24,081 bases of DNA, taken from PFL35 sp041550515 (lineage in GTDB: Archaea; Thermoplasmatota; E2; DHVEG-1). How positions within the stretch are numbered: position 1 is the first letter of the stretch; each line of letters opens with the position of its first letter. Shown piece after piece: positions 16,095-24,081 of this stretch. Under the pieces are notes generated by a model that was not told the origin of the DNA, made no database searches, and was given only the letters and a program-made list of their open reading frames with translations. The position numbers and the translations under genes were made by a program. The stretch spans positions 1 to 24,081 of the forward strand of contig JBFEOQ010000023.1 of assembly GCA_041550515.1 (NCBI GenBank). Reading direction: 5' to 3'.

Positions 16095-17468
16095 ATGAAT
16101 AAAATAATTGTAATAATAATTTCAATTATACTAATTTCAATTACTTATTTTGATCAAATTAATTCATTACAATTAAATAAATTAGATGATAACAACTTTT
16201 TAGGAAAAAATAATGTTGAAGAACACCTAATAAAAGGAGTTCCAATAATAGGGCAAGACACAAGATTTTATTGTACAATCTCAAGCCATACAATGATTTT
16301 AAATTATTATGGATATAATTTATCAAAATATGAAGTCTTATATTTAATGGGGGGTGGTTTTTCATTATATTATGTAACTCATCGATATCTAAAACCATTT
16401 TCTAGTGTAGGATGTGCATTTAGACCCAGTAATTATGATTATATAGGAAATTTACTCAACATTGAATTTCAACCTTTTAATGCTGATTTATTATTACCAG
16501 AAGATAAAGTATGGCCAAAAATATGGTCTTGTATAAAAGAAAACGTTTCTCAAAATCAACCAGTTCTTATTAACCTAGATGGCTCTATGCTAATAGCAGA
16601 TAACATTGGAATAAAAATTCCTTCAAAAATATGGAAACTAATTCCAATCCATGCAGATCATGCGGTAACTGTAGTTGGATATAATGAGACAAATCAATCA
16701 ATATGTTATAACGATCCAATGTACAGTATTTTTGGAGATGAAAAAAAAGGCTTATATAGATGGGTGGATACTGAAATATTTAAAACTGCTTTTACAAAAT
16801 TTACAATGTTTTCACCATATTTCCCCTCATATTATAGAATAAAAACCTACAAAAAACCTGAAAATATATCTTTTAATAAAGAAGAAATTATTGAACAGGT
16901 ACATAATAGGAACTTAAAAAGATTACAAGGTGATTATCGTTATTATTTATCTGATATTGATTTTCCTGATTCATATAATTATTCTGCAAATTATACTTAT
17001 GGAATTAATGCATCAAAGGAAATTAAAAGGATATTTGGAGAAAATATAAATACACAATTTTTTACTATTCTTCAATATAAGATTGCAGGTAAACTTGGAA
17101 TAAAAAATACTTTTTTCACCAATATTGAAAATTTATTTCTTGAATCATTCAATAAAGATATTTCAATAATATTGGATTTAGCTGTTCCGGGATATAAAAA
17201 TGTATATAGAACGATATCTGATGAAAAAAGAATAATATCAAAAGTTCTCAAAAATCATTCAAGTTATTCAAAAAAATATGAACTTTGTTCAGATTTATTA
17301 AAAAACGAATCAGAACAATGGTTAAAAATATCTGAATATAACCGAATATTATTGAATAAGGGATTCTTTTTAACAATTCCAAAAGCATTATCTTTACTAA
17401 ATCAAATGGATCAAATAATGGATGAAATAATCAAAATTGAACAAAAAATTTTATCCTTAGAATATTAA
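16095..17468 (+). CDS. Exported C39-like (papain-fold) cysteine peptidase
   Basis: A 457-residue protein. Residues 1 to about 24 are a signal peptide or N-terminal anchor (MNKIIVIIISIILISITYF). Residues about 45-240 resemble the peptidase C39-like/BtrH-N-like papain fold: GVPIIGQDTRFYC with the probable nucleophile C60, then SHTMILNYYGYNLSKYEVLY, H189 in HADHAVTVVGYN, and N205/D207 in CYNDP, giving a Cys-His-Asn/Asp set. The domain is followed by about 210 residues with mixed helical character and no recognised motif, ending in a coiled-coil-like helix (QMDQIMDEIIKIEQKI). Similar stand-alone proteins occur in archaea as exported hypotheticals. No ABC transporter or bacteriocin cassette is nearby, so a leader-peptidase role is not supported. 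Divergent from the M14 carboxypeptidase. Family call good; substrate unknown. Confidence 0.72.
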   Translation: MNKIIVIIISIILISITYFDQINSLQLNKLDDNNFLGKNNVEEHLIKGVPIIGQDTRFYCTISSHTMILNYYGYNLSKYEVLYLMGGGFSLYYVTHRYLKPFSSVGCAFRPSNYDYIGNLLNIEFQPFNADLLLPEDKVWPKIWSCIKENVSQNQPVLINLDGSMLIADNIGIKIPSKIWKLIPIHADHAVTVVGYNETNQSICYNDPMYSIFGDEKKGLYRWVDTEIFKTAFTKFTMFSPYFPSYYRIKTYKKPENISFNKEEIIEQVHNRNLKRLQGDYRYYLSDIDFPDSYNYSANYTYGINASKEIKRIFGENINTQFFTILQYKIAGKLGIKNTFFTNIENLFLESFNKDISIILDLAVPGYKNVYRTISDEKRIISKVLKNHSSYSKKYELCSDLLKNESEQWLKISEYNRILLNKGFFLTIPKALSLLNQMDQIMDEIIKIEQKILSLEY

Positions 17469-17594
17469 ATAGAAAAAATATTAATAAATTTTGCATAATT
17501 AATTTTTTAACATAAAAAATTATTTATTAATGATTGGTTTTGTATTATTAAAGAAGGTTTAATATTGATAAAAAATAAAAAAATTTTTAATTAT

Positions 17595-17600
17595 AGGAGG
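17595..17600 (+). promoter_or_regulatory. Strong Shine-Dalgarno of katG
   Basis: AGGAGG lies 7 bases before the ATG at 17608. It is one of the strongest ribosome-binding sites in a window where several genes have none, and it fixes the katG start. Confidence 0.8.
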
Positions 17601-17607
17601 ATAAAAT

Positions 17608-19803
17608 ATGAATAAAAAAAGCAATTGCCCTGTAACAGGCAGAGCTCACAAACCTATTGCGGGTAGGGGTATGTCAAATCTAGATTGGTGGCCTAACCAG
17701 TTAAATCTCAGGATTCTTCACCAGCACTCCGAAAAGAGTAACCCGATGAGTAAGGATTTTAATTACGCTGAGGAATTCAAAAAACTTGATTTTGAATCAC
17801 TGAAGAAAGATCTCTATGCTCTTATGACCGACTCGCAGGATTGGTGGCCTGCTGATTACGGTCACTATGGTGGACTCTTTATCCGGATGGCATGGCATAG
17901 TGCTGGCACCTATCGTATGGGTGATGGTCGTGGTGGTGCTGGATCAGGTAATCAACGTTTGCCACCTCTCAACAGTTGGCCTGACAATGCGAATCTTGAT
18001 AAAGCACGTCGTTTACTGTGGCCTATTAAACAAAAATATGGTAAAAAAATCTCCTGGGCGGATCTGATGATTCTAGCTGGAAATTGTGCTCTGGAATCAA
18101 TGGGTTTCAAGACTTTTGGTTTTGCTGGTGGACGTGAGGATATCTGGGAACCTGAACTGGATATCTACTGGGGTAGTGAGGATACTTGGCTTGGTGATAA
18201 GCGTTATAGTGGTGACCGCAATCTTGAAAATCCACTGGCTGCTGTACAAATGGGATTGATTTATGTGAATCCTGAAGGTCCAAATGGTAAGCCAGATCCA
18301 GTTGCCTCGGGCGTCGATGTTCGTGAAACGTTTGCTCGTATGGCGATGAATAATGAAGAAACTGTAGCATTAGTTGCTGGTGGTCACACATTTGGTAAGT
18401 GTCATGGTGCTGGTGATGCATCCCATGTAGGTCCTGAGCCTGAAGGTGCTGATATCGAAGAACAAGGTCTAGGATGGAAGAGTAATTTCAGAACCGGTAA
18501 GGGAGATGACACTATTACAAGTGGTATTGAAGGTGCATGGACACCTAAACCAACAAAGTGGGATATGGGTTATTTTGATATTTTATTTGGTTACGAATGG
18601 GAAAAGGTGAAAAGCCCTACAGGAGCCTGGCAATGGGTCGCCAAGGATATCGCCGAAAACGACAAAGTACCAGGAGCTCACGATTCCTCGAAACGCTATC
18701 CTCCAATTATGACTACTGCAGATCTTTCCCTACGGTTCGACCCTATTTATGAACCAATAGCTCGTCGTTTCCATAAAAATCCTGAAGAGTTTGCCGATGC
18801 ATTTGCTCGTGCATGGTTCAAACTGACCCACCGAGACATGGGTCCTAAATCACGATATCTCGGTACTCAGGTTCCAGCAGAGGACCTTATCTGGCAAGAC
18901 CCAATACCCCCCGTCGATCATGAACTTATCAACGAAAAGGATATCGCTGACCTCAAAATTAAGATTCTTGCCTCGGGTTTATCGATTTCAGAATTGGTTT
19001 CAACTGCTTGGGCATCAGCGTCAACGTTCCGTGGTTCTGACAAACGTGGCGGTGCTAATGGAGCTCGCATACGTCTTACCCCTCAAAAGGATTGGGAGGT
19101 AAATCAACCGAAGCAACTTAAAAAAGTACTGCAGACCTTAGAAAAAATCCAAAAAGATTTCAACAACAAACAATCAGGAGATAAGAAAGTATCACTCGCC
19201 GACTTAATTATCCTGGGAGGATGTGCAGCTATCGAAAAAGCTGCTAAGAATGCGGACCATAAAGTAATTGTTCCTTTCTCACCAGGGCGGATGGATGCAT
19301 CGCAAGAACAAACCGATGTGAAGTCATTTGCTATCCTCGAACCTGTTGCAGATGGATTCCGTAATTATCTCAAATCTAAATACTCTGTATCAGCAGAGGA
19401 GCTTTTATTAGATAGAGCACAACTGCTGACATTAACTGCTCCTGAAATGACAGTTCTCATAGGAGGTATGCGAGTATTGAATACCAACTTTGGACAAACC
19501 AAACATGGTTTATTCACCAAACGACAAGAAGCACTTACTAACGACTTCTTCGTAAATCTTCTTGACATGAACACAACATGGGCGCCGACCTCAAAAGATA
19601 AAGACATATTTGAAGGTCGAGATCGAAAAACTGGAAAACTGAAATGGACTGGTACACGAGTTGATCTCATCTTTGGTTCGAACTCGCAGCTACGAGCAAT
19701 CTCTGAAGTATATGCTTGTAAGGACTCGCAAAATAAATTCATTCTAGATTTCATCGCAGCCTGGAATAAGGTAATGAACTCTGATAGATTCGAACTTCCA
19801 TAG
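17608..19803 (+). CDS. katG: Catalase-peroxidase
   Basis: A 731-residue bifunctional haem enzyme that breaks down hydrogen peroxide (catalase) and oxidises donors (peroxidase). Distal residues R93, W96 and H97 lie in RMAWHSAGTYR; Y219 (IYVNPEGP) and M245 (RMAMNN) complete the Met-Tyr-Trp cross-link with W96 needed for catalase activity; the proximal haem ligand is H260 in GGHTFGK. The N-terminal haem domain (to about 430) and the degenerate C-terminal domain are both full length. The N-terminus NCPVTGRAHK is usual for the family. GC content and codon choice differ sharply from all neighbours (hand counts of 34/60 and 24/60 GC in two lines against 13/60 in the gene before), indicating recent acquisition. 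No OxyR/PerR-like regulator is adjacent. It ends in TAG. Confidence 0.98.
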   Translation: MNKKSNCPVTGRAHKPIAGRGMSNLDWWPNQLNLRILHQHSEKSNPMSKDFNYAEEFKKLDFESLKKDLYALMTDSQDWWPADYGHYGGLFIRMAWHSAGTYRMGDGRGGAGSGNQRLPPLNSWPDNANLDKARRLLWPIKQKYGKKISWADLMILAGNCALESMGFKTFGFAGGREDIWEPELDIYWGSEDTWLGDKRYSGDRNLENPLAAVQMGLIYVNPEGPNGKPDPVASGVDVRETFARMAMNNEETVALVAGGHTFGKCHGAGDASHVGPEPEGADIEEQGLGWKSNFRTGKGDDTITSGIEGAWTPKPTKWDMGYFDILFGYEWEKVKSPTGAWQWVAKDIAENDKVPGAHDSSKRYPPIMTTADLSLRFDPIYEPIARRFHKNPEEFADAFARAWFKLTHRDMGPKSRYLGTQVPAEDLIWQDPIPPVDHELINEKDIADLKIKILASGLSISELVSTAWASASTFRGSDKRGGANGARIRLTPQKDWEVNQPKQLKKVLQTLEKIQKDFNNKQSGDKKVSLADLIILGGCAAIEKAAKNADHKVIVPFSPGRMDASQEQTDVKSFAILEPVADGFRNYLKSKYSVSAEELLLDRAQLLTLTAPEMTVLIGGMRVLNTNFGQTKHGLFTKRQEALTNDFFVNLLDMNTTWAPTSKDKDIFEGRDRKTGKLKWTGTRVDLIFGSNSQLRAISEVYACKDSQNKFILDFIAAWNKVMNSDRFELP

Positions 19804-19916
19804 ACATAAGACAACCGAATAACAGAACCTCTGAAAAAGAAATTGAAAAAATAAGCAAACATATCTAAAAATAAAAGATAGGAATCTGAACAATATTTAA
19901 CCCTAAGGCACATCAT

Positions 19917-20306
19917 ATGAGAAATTCTATTAAAAAAGGATTATTGGTAGTATCAGGTACATTATTCCTTGTTCTTGGTGTTATTGGAATATTTATCCCA
20001 CTTCTTCCTACAACTCCTTTTCTATTATTAGCAGCCACTTGTTATATTAAAGGATCTAAGAAATTTTATGATTGGTTGATAAAAAATAGATGGCTAGGTC
20101 AATATATTAAGAACTATCAAGATGATAAAGGTATCCCATTTAAAGTGAAAATTATAACTATTCTTGTCTTATGGTTAACAATTATGATATCAACAATCTT
20201 ATTTGTATCCAATTTATTAATTCAGATTATATTATTTATTATTGCAATAGGTGTTTCAATCCATATTATAAAAATTAAAACACTAGATAAAAAAGAAAAA
20301 AATTAA
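19917..20306 (+). CDS. DUF454 (YbaN-like) membrane protein
   Basis: A 129-residue membrane protein matching DUF454: a short basic start, then GTLFLVLGVIGIFIPLLPTTPFLLLAA, in which G-IGI-P-LPTTPFLLLA is the family signature, then CYIKGSKKFYDWLIKNRWLGQYIKNYQDDKGIP (cytoplasmic link) and two hydrophobic segments at about 75-95 and 98-118, ending in a basic tail. The biochemical role is not established. It follows katG on the same strand after 113 bases; composition returns to AT-rich at once, so it was probably not acquired with katG. Its stop overlaps the stop of the convergent next gene within a shared TTAA. Only a weak AAGG lies upstream of the ATG. Confidence 0.87.
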   Translation: MRNSIKKGLLVVSGTLFLVLGVIGIFIPLLPTTPFLLLAATCYIKGSKKFYDWLIKNRWLGQYIKNYQDDKGIPFKVKIITILVLWLTIMISTILFVSNLLIQIILFIIAIGVSIHIIKIKTLDKKEKN

Positions 20307-20836
20307 CCTTTTTCTGATTTCGTTATCCTTGACCAAATAACTGTTATAAAAATTACAAAAGCCCCTATTAAATAAAAATAGAGCCCCCAACCTAGATTTT
20401 CATTTATTTTAACTAATGCAATATCAGATGTATCTGGTAAATTAATTACATAAATCATTATTGTTATTATTGCTAAAATCATAGTTAAAAAACCAAATAT
20501 TTCTCCAATTAAATACATATTTTTTATTTTTCCGATATTAATCAATACTCCTAAGAATCCAATGATGGTTAGAATAGTTGTTATGATAACAAATATTGCT
20601 AAATACATGGTGTTATCTGTTTCACTTCTATCGATTATAGATATTATATTATTTGAATCAATCTCACCACTTATTGTGGTTCCTGTTAATCCAATATCAA
20701 TTGATGCTTTAATTCCTAAGAATTCACCAATTATATTATACCATGGTCCAATAAATCCAAGTATAAAGAATAATAATGCAATTATTGCCCCTATTATTAT
20801 AAAATTCTTATTCCTCATGAAAATATAGAATTTCAT
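20303..20836 (-). CDS. Orphan membrane protein with four predicted TM helices
   Basis: A 177-residue protein of unknown family. TM1 lies at about residues 12-32 (FIIIGAIIALLFFILGFIGPW), followed by a polar extracellular loop of about 45 residues (IKASIDIGLTGTTISGEIDS and on to DRSETDNT), then TM2 (about 78-100), TM3 (about 108-130) and, after an NLPDTSDIALVKINENLG loop, TM4 (about 148-168) with a short basic tail. A first loop after TM1 followed by three clustered helices is common in small archaeal membrane proteins of unknown role. An alternative start at the ATG seven codons in (MRNKNF, 20816-20818) is equally possible. Its stop overlaps the DUF454 stop. No functional motif was seen. Confidence 0.7.
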   Translation of the reverse strand: MKFYIFMRNKNFIIIGAIIALLFFILGFIGPWYNIIGEFLGIKASIDIGLTGTTISGEIDSNNIISIIDRSETDNTMYLAIFVIITTILTIIGFLGVLINIGKIKNMYLIGEIFGFLTMILAIITIMIYVINLPDTSDIALVKINENLGWGLYFYLIGAFVIFITVIWSRITKSEKG

Positions 20837-21093
20837 GATTACATAAAAATGGTTTGGTAATCTAGAAATAAAACATCTTAAAATTTCTTAATTTTTTACT
20901 TGTTGATTATTATTTAATCTACCTTATAATTCCGTATATTTCTGATGATAATTGATTTTTAATTTAGGCTGTTTATTAGCATTTTACTAAAAGTTAAATT
21001 TGTTTTTTCCTCTTTAAAAATTTAATAGATATAATAGAATAATAATTTTTTTATTAAAAACTATGTTTATTCTTGTATTGATGATTTATATTG

Positions 21094-22416
21094 TTATGGT
21101 GGTTCAGAATTTATTAGATTAAATAAATTAAAATAATACACTTGATTATAACATGCTAATGTATTATTTCTTGCAAAACTTATTAATATATCACCATTTT
21201 CAGGACTACAAACCCATTGACAAAGACAATGTAAGAAGCCTAAGTTAAAATCTCTAGTTATTTTCATAAAAATATCTGTATTACCAACATATTCATCCCT
21301 TAGCAATGACATTGTTTCATTCAAATCTAAATTACCATATCTGATTTCAATTTCTTTACTTAATGCTTTGTAATGAGTCCAACCTATAAACATATAACTT
21401 TTCAGTTGTAAAAGTAATATTAATCCATATAATCCTCCAGGATCATATCGATATCTATTTTCTTCTAGAGCTGCACATTCTGGATTAACATATTGTGGTA
21501 CTCTTCTTACAACATCTTTAATTTGCCAAAATGGTTTTATATTTTCTAAGGGGTCGTCCCATGTTCCAACATATGATATATTGGCAGTTTGATCAAGTGC
21601 ATATCCAATTGGTTGATTAGCATCTGATATTACAAAATTTGTTCCACATGTTCTATTTGATATTAATATATCAATAGCTTCATTACTTGAAGTTGCATAA
21701 TCCAAAACCATTCTCATACGAAACCATGGGCTGATACCATGAAATGTTGAATCATGAGTCATACATGAGTTTTCTCCTACCGCAATACCTTTTTCATTAA
21801 TTCCATTCCAGCCTCCTATAGAACCAGCAAAATCAGGAATTAAGGATGCATAACCAATATTAGGATTTCTTACAATCATTATGATATTTTCATAAAGTGG
21901 TGTTCCTGTTTCTGGATCCTGTATATATATTGACCAATCTAGACTTCTTACATGGTAAAGACTTCCATCAGATGTAGCATCCCCCCAGAGAGATATCTCA
22001 CAACAAGCATCTTCAACTAATACATTAAACACAGCAGGCATAGTAGATAAAACACAAATATCTTCAAATGATAAACCTGATCCATCTGCCATACCATGTA
22101 TTTCCTCTTTGTATTCTTCTGGTAAATAATCCTTCATCATATTCCAAATGTCTAGAAGCTTGTTATAAGAGAAGCCTCTCCTCTCAAATGAAGATAGTTG
22201 AGCTCGCATACTTTCTCCAATTTCATCCTTTAATAAATATCCATGTTGATAACCCATTTCATAATTAGAACCTGAAATATGTAGAATAATTACTCCATCT
22301 TTTTCTTCAATCCAACCTCCTTCTAACGGATTATTAGCCCATGTTGCATTAATATTTAATTGTATTATTGAACCAAGTAATAGCAAACAGATAAAAATTC
22401 CAATAATTTTCTTCAA
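21094..22416 (-). CDS. Exported C45-type autoproteolytic acyltransferase/hydrolase
   Basis: A 440-residue protein related to the C45 (acyl-CoA:6-aminopenicillanic acid acyltransferase/phospholipase B-like) Ntn-hydrolases. Residues 1-27 are a signal peptide (MKKIIGIFICLLLLGSIIQL, then NINATWA). The pro-region contains GSNYEMGYQHG and EEIHGMADGSG, followed by the predicted cleavage and nucleophile site ACCE at 137-140 (C138 best fits the family spacing to WGDAT), then DGSLYHVRSLDW, GWNGINEKGIAVGENSC and an NFVISD segment. Members hydrolyse amide bonds of diverse substrates after self-cleavage; the substrate here is unknown. The start is TTG at 22416: AGGAGGT lies 7 bases upstream and the peptide opens MKKIIGIF. 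It stands alone on its transcript. The ending NSEPP is short and unremarkable. Confidence 0.8.
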   Translation of the reverse strand: MKKIIGIFICLLLLGSIIQLNINATWANNPLEGGWIEEKDGVIILHISGSNYEMGYQHGYLLKDEIGESMRAQLSSFERRGFSYNKLLDIWNMMKDYLPEEYKEEIHGMADGSGLSFEDICVLSTMPAVFNVLVEDACCEISLWGDATSDGSLYHVRSLDWSIYIQDPETGTPLYENIIMIVRNPNIGYASLIPDFAGSIGGWNGINEKGIAVGENSCMTHDSTFHGISPWFRMRMVLDYATSSNEAIDILISNRTCGTNFVISDANQPIGYALDQTANISYVGTWDDPLENIKPFWQIKDVVRRVPQYVNPECAALEENRYRYDPGGLYGLILLLQLKSYMFIGWTHYKALSKEIEIRYGNLDLNETMSLLRDEYVGNTDIFMKITRDFNLGFLHCLCQWVCSPENGDILISFARNNTLACYNQVYYFNLFNLINSEPP

Positions 22417-22423
22417 CTTTATT

Positions 22424-22430
22424 ACCTCCT
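22424..22430 (-). promoter_or_regulatory. Shine-Dalgarno supporting a TTG start
   Basis: AGGAGGT on the minus strand lies 7 bases before TTG at 22414-22416. Its strength and spacing select this non-ATG start for the C45-type enzyme and give it a complete signal peptide. Confidence 0.75.
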
Positions 22431-22561
22431 GAAATGGGTTTTCTCCTTAATTATTATAATAAAGTCTCGATTTAAAAGATTAACCATTGCAACATATGTA
22501 GCATTACAACTTGGTGAATATGATGCTAATTTAGAAAGGGATTATATTTTATTATCAATAT

Positions 22562-23053
22562 CTAAACACTCATACGCATTTCAATTAAACCGGTTGAAAA
22601 TCCCCATTTTTTATATGCATTGATTGCTTTTTGGTTATTTGGGAAAACATTCAAAGACACTCTAGTTATATATTTTTTCTTAAACCATTTAAGAGCTTCG
22701 TCTTTAAGTTTTGAACTTATGCTTTTACCTCTAAATTTTTCTTCAATGTATACTGTATTTATTCTACCATATTTATCCATTTTAAAAATAGGATGGCTTT
22801 TCTTTATTGAAATTATTATATGTCCAACAGCTTTTCCATTTATTTGTGCAATAAATATTGCATCATTTTTTGAATAAATTCTACCCTTTATATATTTACA
22901 CAATATTTCCTCATAATTCTTTTTAAGCTGATAATCAGCAAAATGTTGAGGACAATATTTATTTATAATATCATCAGCTGATTTGATTAGCTTTTTTTCA
23001 AAATTTAAAATTAAATCAATGTCTTTTAATTTTGCTTTTCGTATAACAATCAT
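22562..23053 (-). CDS. GNAT-family N-acetyltransferase
   Basis: A 163-residue Gcn5-related acetyltransferase, transferring acetyl from acetyl-CoA to an amine of unknown substrate. It opens with IRKAKLKDIDLILNFEKKL, then has strand 4 with GKAVGHIIISIKK, the acetyl-CoA motif A region (INTVYIEEKFRGKSISSKLKDEAL) and the C-terminal SLNVFPNNQKAINAYKKWGF signature followed by a final strand. In motif A the usual RGxGIG/A reads RGKSIS, so the pyrophosphate loop departs slightly from consensus but keeps RGK. No Shine-Dalgarno sequence precedes the ATG; a leaderless transcript is likely. It ends in TAG. Transcribed in the same direction as the broken TfoX-N-like gene upstream, about 200 bases away. Confidence 0.88.
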   Translation of the reverse strand: MIVIRKAKLKDIDLILNFEKKLIKSADDIINKYCPQHFADYQLKKNYEEILCKYIKGRIYSKNDAIFIAQINGKAVGHIIISIKKSHPIFKMDKYGRINTVYIEEKFRGKSISSKLKDEALKWFKKKYITRVSLNVFPNNQKAINAYKKWGFSTGLIEMRMSV

Positions 23054-23251
23054 ATTTTATGAATAAATAAATTATTTATTATTAGTTGCTAAATTAAAAT
23101 TTCTATTTTATAAGATTGTGTTTTGTAGCATTAATACTTGATAATAATATGGCTTCGAGATTCTCTTTAAAACTTTTTTCTTTTTATAAATATCCTCTTC
23201 AAGAATCCTCTTTATTAATCAAACCACTCTTAAATTATAAAATATCACTAT

Positions 23252-23614
23252 TTAGATTTCTTTTTTTTTCTTTATATTTAATCCTGCTATTGATGATACA
23301 TATTGAATTGATTCTTCAAAGATATAACGATCATTGATGTAATCTTCAGAGTTATCTCTTATAATAAGAATCCACTCTTTCATCTTTCTACCCATAGGTT
23401 TAAAAGGTTTGATACCCTCATTTTCTAATAGTTCTGTTATACGTTGTTTGGGAATTTTTACACAAACACCATCCATATATAAAGAAGCAAAGAGTTTTCC
23501 ATTTACATATTATGCAGGATGACCATACATTTTACCTGGTCTAACAATAGGGATATCAAGTAAAAATGAATCAAGAATTTCCTTATGTTTTTCATTATAT
23601 TGAACCTTACTCAA
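23252..23614 (-). pseudogene. TfoX N-terminal-domain-like protein gene broken by one in-frame TAA
   Basis: From a TTG at 23614, preceded by GGTGAT four bases upstream, the frame reads 34 codons (SKVQYNEKHKEILDSFL, then IVRPGKMYGHPA), meets TAA at 23510-23512, and continues without shift for 85 more codons: YVNGKLFASLYMDGVCVKIP, FKPMGRKMKEWILI, then SEDYINDRYIFEESIQYVSS. Together these match the TfoX-N-like pattern GKM-G-PA-YVNGKLFA ... GxxxKxP ... F-PMGR-MKEW-I. The stop replaces one residue, perhaps Tyr (TAT or TAC), and everything else is kept. A 74-residue product from the ATG at 23476 would lack half the domain. It is therefore a recent nonsense mutation or a base error in a single-domain TfoX-like protein of unknown role. 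Confidence 0.72.
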
Positions 23615-23839
23615 TTATATCACCATAATATATTCTCCAATGATTTTTTTTATATCCACCCTCTTTTTTATATAAATTATAACTAATATCTTATGCTTTT
23701 TTGATTTGTTTTACTAATTTATCATCGATTTTTTTTATATGAAAACAGGATTTTCCTTTAAATAGTTTTAATAAATAAGGTTCAAAGACCACTCAAGAAA
23801 TGAATTTAAGTGGAAAAAACGATAAATAATAAAAAATTA

Positions 23840-24081
23840 TTATATGATTGAAATATGAATAAAATAATTAAAGATTGCTTTGGGTATAATCAGTTTAGAC
23901 TTGTTCTTATGTAATTGTAAACCATAAAAATCAAATCTACCCTTTAATTTTACAGGAGCAAATAAGAACTTATCATTCTCTACTTTAAACTTATAATGAG
24001 GATTCTTACTTCTTATATCCCGCCAGGTAGTAATATCTACTTGCTTATAATTATTAAGACCTATATAGTTGTTACAACCTG
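23840..24081 (-). CDS. C-terminal part of an unidentified gene entering from the right edge
   Basis: Reading leftward from the right edge, 79 sense codons run to TAA at 23840-23842. The peptide looks like genuine conserved protein: GCNNYIGLNNYKQVDITTW, then RDIRSKNPHYKFKVENDKF, LFAPVKLKGRFDFYGLQL, and HKNKSKLIIPKAIFNYF. It mixes beta-strand-like and basic stretches, and codon use is like the other genes. The other frames on this strand are closed near the edge. I do not recognise the family, and the start and most of the protein lie outside the window. The 225 bases between its stop and the broken TfoX-like gene contain T-rich tracts and no other gene I can support. Confidence 0.6.
   Translation of the reverse strand, partial: GCNNYIGLNNYKQVDITTWRDIRSKNPHYKFKVENDKFLFAPVKLKGRFDFYGLQLHKNKSKLIIPKAIFNYFIHISII

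Noticed and set aside
18107..18421. Antisense open frame rich in His and Gln inside katG
   Set aside because: A side effect of katG's high GC and codon bias; katG is certain on the other strand.
22470..22620. Plus-strand open stretch with protein-like residues (ATYVALQLGEYDANLERDY) between the C45 and GNAT genes
   Set aside because: No start codon or ribosome-binding site, and the frame runs on into the antisense of the GNAT gene. It could be a remnant, but nothing supports it beyond a short open frame.
23116..23337. Plus-strand open frame of 73 codons beginning MCFVALILDNN
   Set aside because: It overlaps the 3' end of the TfoX-like gene in antisense, is low-complexity and Leu/Phe-rich as expected of T-rich DNA, and has no ribosome-binding site.

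Overview
The window looks like a chromosomal segment of an AT-rich archaeon. Most non-coding stretches are only about 20-25 % GC by spot count. Archaeal features are: three fused double-unit Lrp/AsnC regulators, a DUF3795 zinc-cluster protein, several probably leaderless genes with TATA-like boxes about 20-30 bases before the ATG, and exported proteins including a PKD-like protein whose C-terminal hydrophobic tail resembles those of Thermoplasmatota surface proteins. I infer a peptide-using, probably anaerobic or microaerophilic archaeon, possibly Thermoplasmatota. No rRNA or tRNA gene was seen, so the assignment is tentative. TAA and TAG both serve as ordinary stops.

Layout. 1-2830: the 5' end of an unidentified gene, a DUF3795 protein, a class I methyltransferase, an orphan 4-TM protein and a YdeI/OmdA-like protein. 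2936-8111 (all minus strand): a ferritin-like di-iron protein, then a tight set of SagB-type nitroreductase, thioredoxin-domain DUF255/YyaL protein and glutamine-dependent NAD+ synthetase. 8344-8951: a 2-TM mini-protein and a 4-TM protein whose frame is interrupted by one TAG. 9229-13770: a regulator block with one double Lrp protein divergent from an AmpG/PAT-like MFS transporter, which converges on two further double Lrp paralogues in tandem. 13881-17468: exported proteins (PKD-like; lipoprotein M14 carboxypeptidase divergent from a C39-like cysteine peptidase). 17608-19803: katG, much richer in GC than its surroundings and probably acquired. 19917-23614: DUF454 protein, 4-TM orphan, exported C45-type acyltransferase/hydrolase, GNAT acetyltransferase, and a TfoX-N-like gene broken by one TAA. 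23840-24081: the C-terminal part of an unidentified gene entering from the right edge.

How it fits together. Exported peptidases and hydrolases suggest scavenging of peptides or amides. The Lrp/MFS block could sense and move a small nutrient. KatG and the ferritin-like protein fit peroxide defence, and SagB-like/DUF255/NadE form a redox and NAD group. The most notable observations are (i) the triplicated double-Lrp regulators, in which the first DNA-binding unit of two paralogues is nearly identical even at DNA level while the rest has diverged; (ii) two otherwise intact genes each split by one in-frame stop; and (iii) the composition island at katG. I saw no clear defence system, CRISPR array, transposase or integrated element.
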